A DNA stretch of 64,000 bases from Proteobacteria bacterium DTSAM18 (GTDB lineage Bacteria; Myxococcota_A; UBA796; GCA-2862545): positions 434,001 to 498,000 of the forward strand of contig JARACJ010000002.1 in the NCBI GenBank assembly GCA_028767165.1, written 5' to 3'. Positions within the stretch are counted from its first letter, which is position 1; every line of letters begins with the position of its first letter. The notes under the pieces were generated by a model. That model did no database searches. It was not told where the DNA came from and saw nothing but the letters and a program-made list of their open reading frames with translations. The translations under genes and the position numbers were made by a program. Positions 1 through 8,310 of the stretch are shown piece after piece.

Positions 1-294
1 TCCGAGCGGTACATCGGCCTGCGCCCGGACGATCTGGTCGACATCGCGGTATACCACGGCGTGCACTTCCACGGCTCCAGCGAGCGTGGCGTGGTCTTCC
101 ACCTCATCGGGGCCCTGTCCCAGTACGGCAAGCTCGGCGCGGTCTCCATCGGCGACAGCCCGGAGCAGGCCGAGTTCCTGTACCGGCAGGCGCTACAGGT
201 GCTCGACGAGGAGACGCAGCCCCCTTTTGAGGTGGGCGGATCACACAAGTCCGCCCCCACGAAGCACCGCAAGGGCTCGCCGGCGCTGGTCTGA
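1..294 (+). CDS. PGM1-like peptide ligase / ATP-grasp protein, C-terminal fragment
   Basis: The window opens inside this gene; frame 1 is open from base 1 to the TGA at 292-294. The visible 97 residues include GVVFHLIGALSQYGKLGAVS followed by IGDSPEQAEFLY. This resembles the C-terminal domain of proteins related to the peptide ligase PGM1, which follows an ATP-grasp catalytic domain. The ATP-grasp part would lie upstream of the window and cannot be checked. The tail after about residue 75 is basic and low in complexity. PGM1-type enzymes join amino acids to small carboxylates, but the substrate here is unknown. The family call rests on one short domain and is moderate. Confidence 0.6.
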   Translation, partial: SERYIGLRPDDLVDIAVYHGVHFHGSSERGVVFHLIGALSQYGKLGAVSIGDSPEQAEFLYRQALQVLDEETQPPFEVGGSHKSAPTKHRKGSPALV

Positions 295-403
295 GGCCTG
301 AGGGCCCTTCGGGGACTGTCCCTCGGGGTCCCAACGTCTTACTGTGGCGGCTGGAAGGCGACGCGGGCGCAGGCGTGCCCGCACCGACCCTGGAGCCCTG
401 GTC

Positions 404-2194
404 ATGCGTGATATTCGTGCCCTGATGGACGCCCTGCGGGAGCGCGGCGAGCTGGTCGTCATCGACGCCCCCGTCGATCCCAACCTCGAGATGGCGGAGG
501 TCCACCGCCGGGTCATCGCCGCCGGCGGCCCCGCGCTGCTGTTCACGAACCCCAAGGGCTACGACATGCCCGTGGTGACCAACCTGTTCGGCACCAAGGA
601 GCGCGCCGAGCTCGCCTTCGGCCCCCGCCCGCAGCAGTTCGTCGAGCAGGCCGTCAAGATGCTCCACGAGTTCATGCCGCCCACCCTCGGCAAGGTCTGG
701 GAGCACCGCGACTTCTTCCTGCAGGGCCTCAAGGTGGGCATGCAGAACGTCGGTCGCGGTCCTGTCACCGAGGTGATCGACAGCCCGCCGGCCATCGACC
801 GCATCCCGATGCTGAAGTCCTGGCCCGAGGATGGCGGCGACTTCGTCACGCTGCCGCTGGTGTACACCGAGCACCCGGACACCAAGGTGCCCAACCTCGG
901 CATGTACCGCATCCAGCGCCACTCCCCGAACACCACCGGGATGCACTGGCAGATCGGCAAGGGCGGCGGCTTCCACCACCACCTCGCGCAGGAGCGTGGT
1001 GAGGATCTGCCCGTCACGCTCTTCGTGGGCGGTCCGCCGGCACTGATGGTCTCCGCCATCGCCCCGCTGCCCGAGAACGTGCCCGAGATGCTCCTGGCCA
1101 GCCTGCTGCTGGGCGAGAAGATGCGCATGACCAACGGCCCGGGCGCGCACCGCCTGGTGGCCGACTGCGAGTTCGCCTTCGTGGGCCACGTCAAGCCCCA
1201 CGACGTGCAGCCCGAGGGTCCCTTCGGCGACCACTACGGCTACTACTCGCTGCAGCACGACTACCCGGTGTTCCACGTGAGCCACCTGTGCCGCCGCAAC
1301 AAGCCCATCTGGCCGGCCACCGTGGTGGGCAAGCCCAGCCAGGAGGACCTGTTCATCGGGGACTACCTGCAGGATCTGCTCTCCCCGATGTTCCCGGTGG
1401 TGATGCCCAACGTCACCGACCTGTGGTCCTACGGCGAGACGGGCCACCACTCCCTGGCCTCCGTGGTCGTCAAGCAGCGCTACAAGCGCGAGGCGGTCAG
1501 CGCGGCCCTGCGGGTGCTCGGCGAGGGCCAGCTGTCGCTGCAGAAGTTCCTGTGGGTGCTCGACGAGCCCACCGACCTGTCCAACCCCAAGGAAGTCCTG
1601 CCCAAGCTGCTCAGCCGCTTCCGGCCCGAGACGGATCTGTTCATCCTGTCGAACGTGTCCATGGACACCCTCGACTACACCGGTCCGGCCATCAACGAGG
1701 GCTCCAAGGGCATCATGCTCGGCGTGGGCGAGCCCTGGCGCGAGCTGCCCCGCAGCTTCTCGGGCGAGGTGCCCCAGGGCGTGCGCGACGTGGCGGTGTT
1801 CTGCCCGGGCGTGCTCATGGTGTCGGGCCCGTCCTACACCGAGGAGACCGGCTTCGTGGACCGCATCAAGGGTGCGTTCAAGGGCTGGCCGCTCGTCGTG
1901 GTGTGCGACGACGCCAGGAAGGCCGCGTCCAGCAACACCCGCTTCCTGTGGACCACCTTCACCCGCTTCGAGCCGGCCGCCGACATGTACGCCAGCGAGA
2001 CCCGCGTGGCCCGGCACCACCTCGTCTACTCGGGCTCCATCCTCATCGACAGCCGCATGAAGCCCACCTACCCTGATGTGGTCTCCACCGACCCCGACAC
2101 CGACCGCCTCGTGACCGAGCGCTGGAAGCAGTACTTCCCCGAGGGTGGGGTCGAGATGGGCGATGCGGAGGCGGCGCACCTGGACGCCGTCTGA
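404..2194 (+). CDS. UbiD-family prenylated-FMN decarboxylase
   Basis: The 596-residue product resembles UbiD-type (de)carboxylases, which use prenylated FMN and a divalent metal to remove carboxyl groups from aromatic or unsaturated acids, for example in ubiquinone or menaquinone synthesis. Visible family segments are MYRIQRHSPNTTGMHW near residues 167-182 and PEGPFGDHYGYYS near 270-282, which carries the conserved catalytic-region Glu. An ATG at 404 preceded by GGAG at 392-395 is preferred to an upstream in-frame ATG at 344, whose added residues are Arg-rich and look non-coding. The length fits the long (about 600-residue) UbiD subgroup. No ubiX prenyltransferase is seen nearby, so the substrate cannot be inferred from context. 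Confidence 0.9.
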   Translation: MRDIRALMDALRERGELVVIDAPVDPNLEMAEVHRRVIAAGGPALLFTNPKGYDMPVVTNLFGTKERAELAFGPRPQQFVEQAVKMLHEFMPPTLGKVWEHRDFFLQGLKVGMQNVGRGPVTEVIDSPPAIDRIPMLKSWPEDGGDFVTLPLVYTEHPDTKVPNLGMYRIQRHSPNTTGMHWQIGKGGGFHHHLAQERGEDLPVTLFVGGPPALMVSAIAPLPENVPEMLLASLLLGEKMRMTNGPGAHRLVADCEFAFVGHVKPHDVQPEGPFGDHYGYYSLQHDYPVFHVSHLCRRNKPIWPATVVGKPSQEDLFIGDYLQDLLSPMFPVVMPNVTDLWSYGETGHHSLASVVVKQRYKREAVSAALRVLGEGQLSLQKFLWVLDEPTDLSNPKEVLPKLLSRFRPETDLFILSNVSMDTLDYTGPAINEGSKGIMLGVGEPWRELPRSFSGEVPQGVRDVAVFCPGVLMVSGPSYTEETGFVDRIKGAFKGWPLVVVCDDARKAASSNTRFLWTTFTRFEPAADMYASETRVARHHLVYSGSILIDSRMKPTYPDVVSTDPDTDRLVTERWKQYFPEGGVEMGDAEAAHLDAV

Positions 2195-2200
2195 CGCGAC

Positions 2201-2623
2201 TCAGTGGGTGGGGGCCTGCACCCGCAGCCCCTGCTGCTCCGCCTGCTCCGCGAGGACCTCGAGCTGCCGTACGAGACGGTCGGCGAGGGGCTCGGGGCGG
2301 CCGCGGCGTCTGAGCAGCTGATCGTTCACCCGACCGAAGTGGTAGCTCAGCTCCAAAGCGAGGGACGGATCGGTCTGCTCGATGGAGGGCAGCACGTCGT
2401 CGCGGAACAGCTTGTAGGCGCGCGCCCACTGGTGGCGTGCGTGGACGGGCTTGCCCTGCTTGTAGACCGTGGCGGACTCGGCGAGCAGGTGCTGGACGTC
2501 GTGGATTCGCTCGTACAGGGCGACGGGCGGCGCGGTGGCCGCTTCGGGCTCGGCGACGACGGGCGATTCGGTGCCGTGGCAACCGATCAGCAACATCAGC
2601 CATGTGGCGCGCCAGGTGAGCAT
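2201..2623 (-). CDS. Small lipoprotein, helical, unknown function
   Basis: This encodes 140 residues with a short signal peptide and a lipobox ending LLIGC at residues 11-15, so it is probably lipid-anchored after export. The mature part is rich in Ala, Glu, Gln and Arg and looks mostly helical, with a candidate amphipathic stretch at QWARAYKLFRDDVLP. No known domain is recognised. It is convergent with the UbiD gene, whose stop lies only 6 bp away, leaving almost no intergenic space. The reading frame is supported by the clean signal peptide and lipobox rather than by homology. Confidence 0.6.
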   Translation of the reverse strand: MLTWRATWLMLLIGCHGTESPVVAEPEAATAPPVALYERIHDVQHLLAESATVYKQGKPVHARHQWARAYKLFRDDVLPSIEQTDPSLALELSYHFGRVNDQLLRRRGRPEPLADRLVRQLEVLAEQAEQQGLRVQAPTH

Positions 2624-2794
2624 CCGTCGTCCCTCACTCCGGCCATCCTAGTCCGGCGATCGCTCCGTGGGAACACTCCTGCTGCAAACCCCTACGGGCA
2701 GTTCCCGGGACGGGTGGAGAAGAAGTTCTGCCGAACCTCACGAATGTAGGACCGCGACCGCCGGGAGTGGGGCGGGGTCCTGGAGGACCATACG

Positions 2795-5068
2795 ATGCGC
2801 AAGTGGATGATCCTGGCGCTCTTCGTGGGCGTCGTGGCCTGTGAAGGTGATGACGACGACGATGGCGGCAACGAGACCGATGTCCCCGATGCTCTTGTGG
2901 ATGCCGATCGTGATGGATTCCTGTCGGATGTGGACTGCGATGACAACGACAACGAGATCCATCCCCTCGGCCGCGAGATCTGCGACGGCAAGGACAACAA
3001 CTGCGACGAACTCGTCGACGAGGACGACCCCCAGCTCGACGAGAGTACGCTGAGCAACTGGTATGTCGACCTGGACGACGACGGGTTCGGCACCGAGTTC
3101 GTGCAGCGTTCCTGCCTCGGGCCCGAGGGCACGGCCAGCGAGGGCGCCGACTGCAACGATGACGATGCGGAGATCAACCCCGCGGCCATCGAGGTGTGCG
3201 ACGGACTCGACAACAACTGCAACAACCAGACCGACGACGAGGATCTCGAGATCGACCCGAGCACCATGGTGCTCGTGTTCCCTGATCGCGACGGCGATGG
3301 CGAGGGCGACAGCGGCTTCGCGTTCCTTCGCTGCGAGCCCCTCGACGGCGAGGTCCTGAGCGGCCTGGACTGCGACGACAGCTCGCCGGTGGTGTACGGA
3401 GGCGCGCCCGAGCTGTGCGATGGCCTCGACAACGACTGTGACGGTCTCGTCGACGACGAGGACGGCGAGGTGCTGGCCGAGGGCCGCTTCTTCCGCGATC
3501 GGGACGGCGACGGCGTGGGCATGAGCTCCGACGCGGTGGCCGCCTGCGCGATGCCTGCCGGCTACGCCCTGACGGGCGGCGACTGCGACGACACCAACCC
3601 GTTCCGGGCCCCCGGCCTCGCCGAGGTCTGCGACGGCTTCGACAACAACTGCGACGCGGGCTTCCTGGTCGACGGTGCCGATCCCCTGTACGACAGCGAT
3701 CTGCTGCCCACCTGGTACGTGGACCGGGACGGCGACGGCTACGGTGACGTGGCCTCCGCGCAGGCCACCTGCTTCCCCGACGCCGACCTCGTGCGCCTGG
3801 GGGGCGACTGCAACGACGGCTCCGCGGCCGTCTTCCCCGGCGCCCGTGAGTGGTGCGACGGCATCGACAACAACTGCGACGCCTCCGTGGACGGCGCCGA
3901 CGCCTGGATGTCGGAGGAGCACGGCCACCGTGTCCGCCTGACCATCCGGGGTGACGTGGACTCCCACGACGGCCCGGTCACGCTGAACGTGGACTTCGGC
4001 CAGATGCTGGGCGAGCAGCTCGTGCGCTCTCCCCTCGACGTGGACTCCATCCGCGTGGTGGCCCAGAACTGTGGCTCCGTGCGTGCGCTGAACAGCGAGT
4101 TCGCCGACAGCCTCGGCGATCTGTTCGGCGGCGGCGCCCTCCTCGACCCCGAGGGGGACGGCAAGGGCCTGCTGGTGTTCGAGCTCGACGACATGGCCCG
4201 TGACGAGATCGCCTTCACCGGCCAGCTCGACCTCGCCGTGTACTTCGACAGCACCGATGGCGGTGGGTTCGACACGCCCGAGCTGGACGTGGGTGCCCTG
4301 TCCATGGACATCGAGGACGGGCGACTGCGGATGAGCAACGGCCTGACCGAGCTGACCATCGACCCGGACGTGGGCGGCCTGCCCCTGCTGACCGGTGCCG
4401 ACGACAACCAGGGCTTCCGGGGACACCTCCACGGCAACGGCGTGCAGGTGGGCAACCGCCTGGGCCTGACCCGCTGGCTGTCCGCGGCCGACGACCCCGA
4501 GGCCCAGGTCGACATCCTGCACGAGGGCAGCCTGCTCACCGTGGTGCGCACCCGTGGCTCGCTCGACGCCGGACGGGCCGGTGGCATCGACTACGCCTAC
4601 ACCTACGTGCAGTTCGCGGATCGTCCCGAGGTCTACATCATGCCCCGCCTCGTGGCCCGCGGTGACACCCGCCTGGTCGGAAAGCACTTCTGGCAGGACG
4701 CCATCCGTCCGGTGGCCCTGGACTCGCTCACCGAGCTGGCCGCCGCCTCCTCCGAGACCGCTTCGGGCGCCACCTCCCACGGTCGGTGGGTCGACGACGG
4801 CACCGCCGGTGGTGGCCTCGTGTGGCGTCGCAGTCCCGCCTGGCAGGGCAACAACCTGTCGGGCCAGCTCGACCTGTCCCTCGGTGGACACGACCTGACC
4901 GAGCAGGACGCCGAGGGGGACCGCCTGCTCGTGCCCGACGGCACCGTCCTGGTGGACCGCCCGGTGGTGGTGTTCCTGCCCGGAGAAGGCGCCGACGATC
5001 TGGAAACACAGCTCTCACGCCTGCGTCATGGTTGGATAGCTGTGACCGGCCGGTCCGAATCCAGGTAG
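2795..5068 (+). CDS. MopE-like Cys/Asp-repeat lipoprotein with long C-terminal domain
   Basis: This 757-residue lipoprotein (lipobox VGVVAC, Cys at about 16) begins with an acidic stretch. It then has five repeats of the 'putative metal-binding' MopE type: each has a D-rich DxDxDG loop, a DCDD or DCND motif and CDGxDNNC. They span roughly residues 28-370. Such repeats are common in myxobacterial and other surface proteins and are thought to bind Ca2+ or other metals, with paired cysteines. The remaining ~385 residues are beta-rich, with no domain I can name. The ATG at 2795 follows GGAGG at 2782-2786. A rho-independent terminator follows the stop. The protein is probably surface-exposed and structural or adhesive; the function is not established. 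Confidence 0.85.
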   Translation: MRKWMILALFVGVVACEGDDDDDGGNETDVPDALVDADRDGFLSDVDCDDNDNEIHPLGREICDGKDNNCDELVDEDDPQLDESTLSNWYVDLDDDGFGTEFVQRSCLGPEGTASEGADCNDDDAEINPAAIEVCDGLDNNCNNQTDDEDLEIDPSTMVLVFPDRDGDGEGDSGFAFLRCEPLDGEVLSGLDCDDSSPVVYGGAPELCDGLDNDCDGLVDDEDGEVLAEGRFFRDRDGDGVGMSSDAVAACAMPAGYALTGGDCDDTNPFRAPGLAEVCDGFDNNCDAGFLVDGADPLYDSDLLPTWYVDRDGDGYGDVASAQATCFPDADLVRLGGDCNDGSAAVFPGAREWCDGIDNNCDASVDGADAWMSEEHGHRVRLTIRGDVDSHDGPVTLNVDFGQMLGEQLVRSPLDVDSIRVVAQNCGSVRALNSEFADSLGDLFGGGALLDPEGDGKGLLVFELDDMARDEIAFTGQLDLAVYFDSTDGGGFDTPELDVGALSMDIEDGRLRMSNGLTELTIDPDVGGLPLLTGADDNQGFRGHLHGNGVQVGNRLGLTRWLSAADDPEAQVDILHEGSLLTVVRTRGSLDAGRAGGIDYAYTYVQFADRPEVYIMPRLVARGDTRLVGKHFWQDAIRPVALDSLTELAAASSETASGATSHGRWVDDGTAGGGLVWRRSPAWQGNNLSGQLDLSLGGHDLTEQDAEGDRLLVPDGTVLVDRPVVVFLPGEGADDLETQLSRLRHGWIAVTGRSESR

Positions 5069-5078
5069 CGAGTGTTCC

Positions 5079-5103
5079 AAGGCCCCGGTTACGGGGCCTT
5101 TTT
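5079..5103 (+). terminator. Rho-independent terminator after the MopE-like gene
   Basis: AAGGCCCC (5079-5086) pairs with GGGGCCTT (5093-5100), with one extra G-C pair and a four-base loop, followed by a T run. It sits 10 bp after the stop of the MopE-like gene and before the start chosen for the thioredoxin gene. This argues against any upstream GTG start for that gene inside the hairpin. Confidence 0.85.
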
Positions 5104-5119
5104 CGTGCGGGAGGCGCAG

Positions 5120-5641
5120 GTGGCGCAACAGAAGTGGTGGATGCAGATGCTCAAGGACTACGGTCTCGCCCTGGTGATCGTCCTGCCGCTGGTGTTCGGC
5201 TACAACTTCTTCTTCCGTGGCGAGCCCGTCTCGGAGGGCAATGCCCCCGCGCTGATCCTGATGGACCTGCAGGGAGAGGTGGTCGACCTCACCCGTCTGC
5301 GTTCCGAGGCCTACGTCATCAACTTCTGGACCACCTGGTGTGGCCCCTGCAAGCAGGAGATCCCGGAGATCTCGGCCTGGGCCAGGGAGAACCCGGATGT
5401 CACCGTGCTCGGGGTCAGCGTGGATCTGGGCATGGACCTGCACAAGCTTCGCGGCATCTCGAACCGGCTCGGCATCGACTACCCCGTCGTCCACGACGTG
5501 AAGGGCAAGGCCGCCCACGCCTGGAACGTGCAGGTCTACCCCACCACGTTCGTGCTCGACGAGGACCTGAACGTGGTGGCCACCCGCATCGGCGTGGTCA
5601 ACAGCGCGCGCCTCGATCGGATGGTAGACCAGGCGCGCTGA
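5120..5641 (+). CDS. TlpA-like membrane-anchored thioredoxin-fold protein
   Basis: This encodes about 173 residues: an N-terminal hydrophobic segment (residues 15-30, likely an uncleaved anchor) and then a thioredoxin fold with the active site WCGPC at residues 73-77 and the cis-Pro region YPTTFVLD. TlpA/ResA-type proteins reduce periplasmic disulfides, often for cytochrome c maturation. No ccm genes are visible, so the partner is unknown. The GTG at 5120 is chosen because GGGAGG lies 5 bp upstream and because an earlier in-frame GTG at 5072 would fall in the preceding terminator. The stop lies 4 bp from the convergent SpmAB-like gene. Confidence 0.88.
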   Translation: MAQQKWWMQMLKDYGLALVIVLPLVFGYNFFFRGEPVSEGNAPALILMDLQGEVVDLTRLRSEAYVINFWTTWCGPCKQEIPEISAWARENPDVTVLGVSVDLGMDLHKLRGISNRLGIDYPVVHDVKGKAAHAWNVQVYPTTFVLDEDLNVVATRIGVVNSARLDRMVDQAR

Positions 5642-5645
5642 GCCC

Positions 5646-7094
5646 TCACCAGCCGTTGAAGGCGAAGAAGGCCTTCACGGCGAGGATGGAGCCGATGACG
5701 CCCGCGAGGTCGGCGGTGAGGGCGGCGGCCATGGTGTGCCGGATGCGCTTGACCTGCACCGCGCCGAAGTACACGGCGAGCACGTAGAACGTGGTCTCCG
5801 TGGAGCCGGACATCGTGCTCACCAGGAAGCCCGTGTAGGTGTCCGGGCCGGTGGCCGGGTTCTCGAGGATGCTCACCATGATGCCCTGGGCTCCGGAGCC
5901 GGACAGCGGCCGCAGCAGGGCCATGGGCAGGGCCTCGCCGGGCAGGCCGAGGGGGCCGGTGATGGGGTTGAGCACGCCGATGAGCAGATCGAGGGCGCCC
6001 GAGGCCTGGAACATGCCGATCGCGGCCAGGATGGCCACCAGGTAGGGCACGATGGTGACCGCGATCTGCACGCCCTCCTTGGCGCCGGAGATGAACGACG
6101 TGTACACCGGCACGCCCTTGAAGTGACCGTAGGACAGCAGCGTGATGGTGAGGCCGGGGATGATCCACGGGGCGATGATGTCGCCGTACAGCACGCTCAG
6201 GGGGATGGCGGCGATGAGGGCGCCGATGGCGAGCGCGCTGACCCAACCGGGGTAGGCGTCGGTCTCCTCATCCACGGCCTGGGCCTCGAGGACCACGATG
6301 TCCTCCGGCGGCGTGACCTCCTCCGGTCGCTTGGCGAAGCGGCTGTACAGCTTGGCCACGATGATGGCCGTGGTGGTCGAGAACAGCGTGGCGAACAGCG
6401 TGGTGGGTACGATGGCGGCGGGATCCGTGGAGCCGGTGATCTCCCGCCAGACGATGACGCCGGTGGGCAGCAGGGTGACGGAGCTCGTGTTGATCGCCAG
6501 GAACAGGGCCATGGCGTTGGTGGCCGTGCCCTTGTAGCGGTTGAGGGTGTCGAGCTCCTTCATGGCCTTGATGCCGAAGGGGGTGGCCGCGTTGCCGAGA
6601 CCGAGGGCGTTCGCCGACAGGTTGAGGATCATCGCGCCCATGGCGGGGTGATCGGCGGGCACCGAGGGGAACAGCCGGATCATCAGCGGCCGGATGAGCT
6701 TGGCGATGACCATGAGCAGCTTGCCGTCTTCGGCGACCTTCATCAGGCCGAGGAAGAAGCACATGGCGCCCACGATCTTCAGGATGAGATCGACCGCCAC
6801 CTTGGAGCGGTCGAGGATGGCGTCCTGCAGCGCCTTCATGCCAGGGGGTTCGGGGGCCTTGGCCTTGGGCTCGAGCGCGTCCACGCGGCGCTCCAGATCC
6901 GTCACGCGGGGGTCTTCGACCACGACGCCGTTCGCCGCCACCGCGGCGGCGTCCTGTGCCGGTGTCTGCAGGACCTCTGCCGCCTCCTCCACCTGCTCGA
7001 CGGCCGGCGGCTCGGGGGTGGGCTGGGGCGAGCACTCGTGCCAGGCGCCCATCACGAAGGCCAGGGCGATGATGTAGTAGAAGACGCGGTTCAT
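5646..7094 (-). CDS. Fused SpmA-SpmB-like nucleoside-recognition (Gate) membrane protein
   Basis: This 482-residue membrane protein joins both halves of the spore-maturation pair. The N-terminal part has SpmA-type SANALGLGNAATPFGIKAM, and the C-terminal part has SpmB-type STETTFYVLAVYFGAV. Both belong to the 'Gate' (nucleoside recognition) family found in transporters and export proteins. A hydrophobic N-terminus is followed by a Pro/Glu/Ala-rich linker and a short predicted coiled coil (VTDLERRVDALEP). Single-chain SpmAB fusions occur in non-sporulating Gram-negatives, so a sporulation role should not be assumed. It could be a transporter or envelope factor. It is convergent with the TlpA-like gene. 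Confidence 0.88.
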   Translation of the reverse strand: MNRVFYYIIALAFVMGAWHECSPQPTPEPPAVEQVEEAAEVLQTPAQDAAAVAANGVVVEDPRVTDLERRVDALEPKAKAPEPPGMKALQDAILDRSKVAVDLILKIVGAMCFFLGLMKVAEDGKLLMVIAKLIRPLMIRLFPSVPADHPAMGAMILNLSANALGLGNAATPFGIKAMKELDTLNRYKGTATNAMALFLAINTSSVTLLPTGVIVWREITGSTDPAAIVPTTLFATLFSTTTAIIVAKLYSRFAKRPEEVTPPEDIVVLEAQAVDEETDAYPGWVSALAIGALIAAIPLSVLYGDIIAPWIIPGLTITLLSYGHFKGVPVYTSFISGAKEGVQIAVTIVPYLVAILAAIGMFQASGALDLLIGVLNPITGPLGLPGEALPMALLRPLSGSGAQGIMVSILENPATGPDTYTGFLVSTMSGSTETTFYVLAVYFGAVQVKRIRHTMAAALTADLAGVIGSILAVKAFFAFNGW

Positions 7095-7188
7095 GGAGCT
7101 CTCAGGGGGGCACTTGTGACGGAACCCGACAAACGTCGGGGCTCGTCCGTGCCATGTTAGGCGACAAGGCTCGAACGATGGGAGAAGG

Positions 7189-8262
7189 ATGTACCGCTAC
7201 GCCGTCATGGTGGGCATGTGGTCGATGGGTTGTGCACCCACGACGCCCGTGGCCCCCGCGCAGAACGAATCTGCTGCCTCCATGGCGCAGGAGGTCCTCG
7301 CCACCTGGAATGGTGGCGAGATCCTGCGCGAACAGGTGGAGTCCGACGTGGCGGAGCAACTTCGCAAGCTCGATGCAGAGTACCGTATGCAGCGCTACGA
7401 GCTCGTGCACAAGGCCCTGGTCAATCGCCTCGACCGCGCCCTGATGGGGCAGGCGGCGAAGGATCGCGGTCTGGCCGGCCGCAGCGAGCTCATCCGGCAG
7501 GAGGTCAACGACCGGCTGTCGGAGCCCACGGCCGACGACGTCGAGGCCGCCTGGCTGGCCCACAAGGCCAAGTACCCCCGCGCCGACCGGGAGACCGCCG
7601 AGCCTCGTCTGCGGGAGGAGCTGCGGGAGTCCCAGCGCCAGGCGCTACGCGACAGCCTGCTGGCCGAGCTGCGCGCCGACTACACGGCCGACATCCAGCA
7701 GCGCTACCCGGAGATGCCGCGCGTGCAGGTGAGCGTGTCCGACGACGACCCCACCATGGGGCCCGAGGATGCACCGGTCACCATCGTCGAGTTCGGCGAG
7801 TTCGAGTGCTTCTACTGCTTCAAGGCCCGCGACGACATCGACGCCCTGTTCGAGGCCTTCCCCGGTCAGGTGCGGCTGGTGTTCAAGGACTTCCCCCTCA
7901 CCGGTCACAAGCGCGCCCGCATCGGCGCCCGGGCGGCCCACTGCGCCGGCCAGCAGGGTCGCTACTGGGACATGTTCAACCTGCTGCTCGAGAACCACTC
8001 CCGGCTCGGCCGCGACGCCCTGGTGGACTTCTCCACCGAGCTCGGCCTGGATCTCGGTACGTGGGAAGCCTGCCTCGAAGACCGCTCGCTGGATCAGGGG
8101 ATCGACGACGATCTCGCGCTGGGGCGCCGCCTCGGAGTGGCCGGTACGCCCACGTTCTTCATCAATGGGATCATGGTCCAGGGAGACCAGGATTTCGATG
8201 TACTTCATGGGCTCGTCTCGAAAGAGATCCAGCTCGCGTCTTCTGCTCAGGCGGCGCCGTGA
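7189..8262 (+). CDS. DsbA-family thioredoxin-fold lipoprotein
   Basis: The 357-residue product starts with a signal peptide ending MWSMGC, a lipobox. A helical region (about residues 30-180) resembles the N-terminal part of SurA-type chaperones. It is followed by a DsbA/Thioredoxin_4 domain beginning VSDDDPTMGPEDAPVTIVEF with an active site C207-F-Y-C210. The cis-Pro region is VAGTPTFFING. Such proteins catalyse thiol-disulfide exchange in the periplasm or act as substrate-specific oxidoreductases. The ATG at 7189 has a strong GGAGAAGG directly upstream. Together with the TlpA-like gene at 5120, this makes two extracytoplasmic thiol enzymes in one neighbourhood. Confidence 0.88.
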   Translation: MYRYAVMVGMWSMGCAPTTPVAPAQNESAASMAQEVLATWNGGEILREQVESDVAEQLRKLDAEYRMQRYELVHKALVNRLDRALMGQAAKDRGLAGRSELIRQEVNDRLSEPTADDVEAAWLAHKAKYPRADRETAEPRLREELRESQRQALRDSLLAELRADYTADIQQRYPEMPRVQVSVSDDDPTMGPEDAPVTIVEFGEFECFYCFKARDDIDALFEAFPGQVRLVFKDFPLTGHKRARIGARAAHCAGQQGRYWDMFNLLLENHSRLGRDALVDFSTELGLDLGTWEACLEDRSLDQGIDDDLALGRRLGVAGTPTFFINGIMVQGDQDFDVLHGLVSKEIQLASSAQAAP

Positions 8263-8310
8263 GGTATAGTCGGGTCTGTTGAATTCCCGGCGCGTCTCCT
8301 CGGTAGCGGC

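Noticed and set aside
104-2179. 691-codon minus-strand frame opposite the UbiD gene
   Set aside because: His/Val/Gly/Glu-rich shadow; the plus strand matches UbiD throughout.
5646-7094. Evidence that the organism makes endospores
   Set aside because: SpmA/SpmB homologues, especially fusions, occur widely in non-sporulating bacteria and no other sporulation gene is present.
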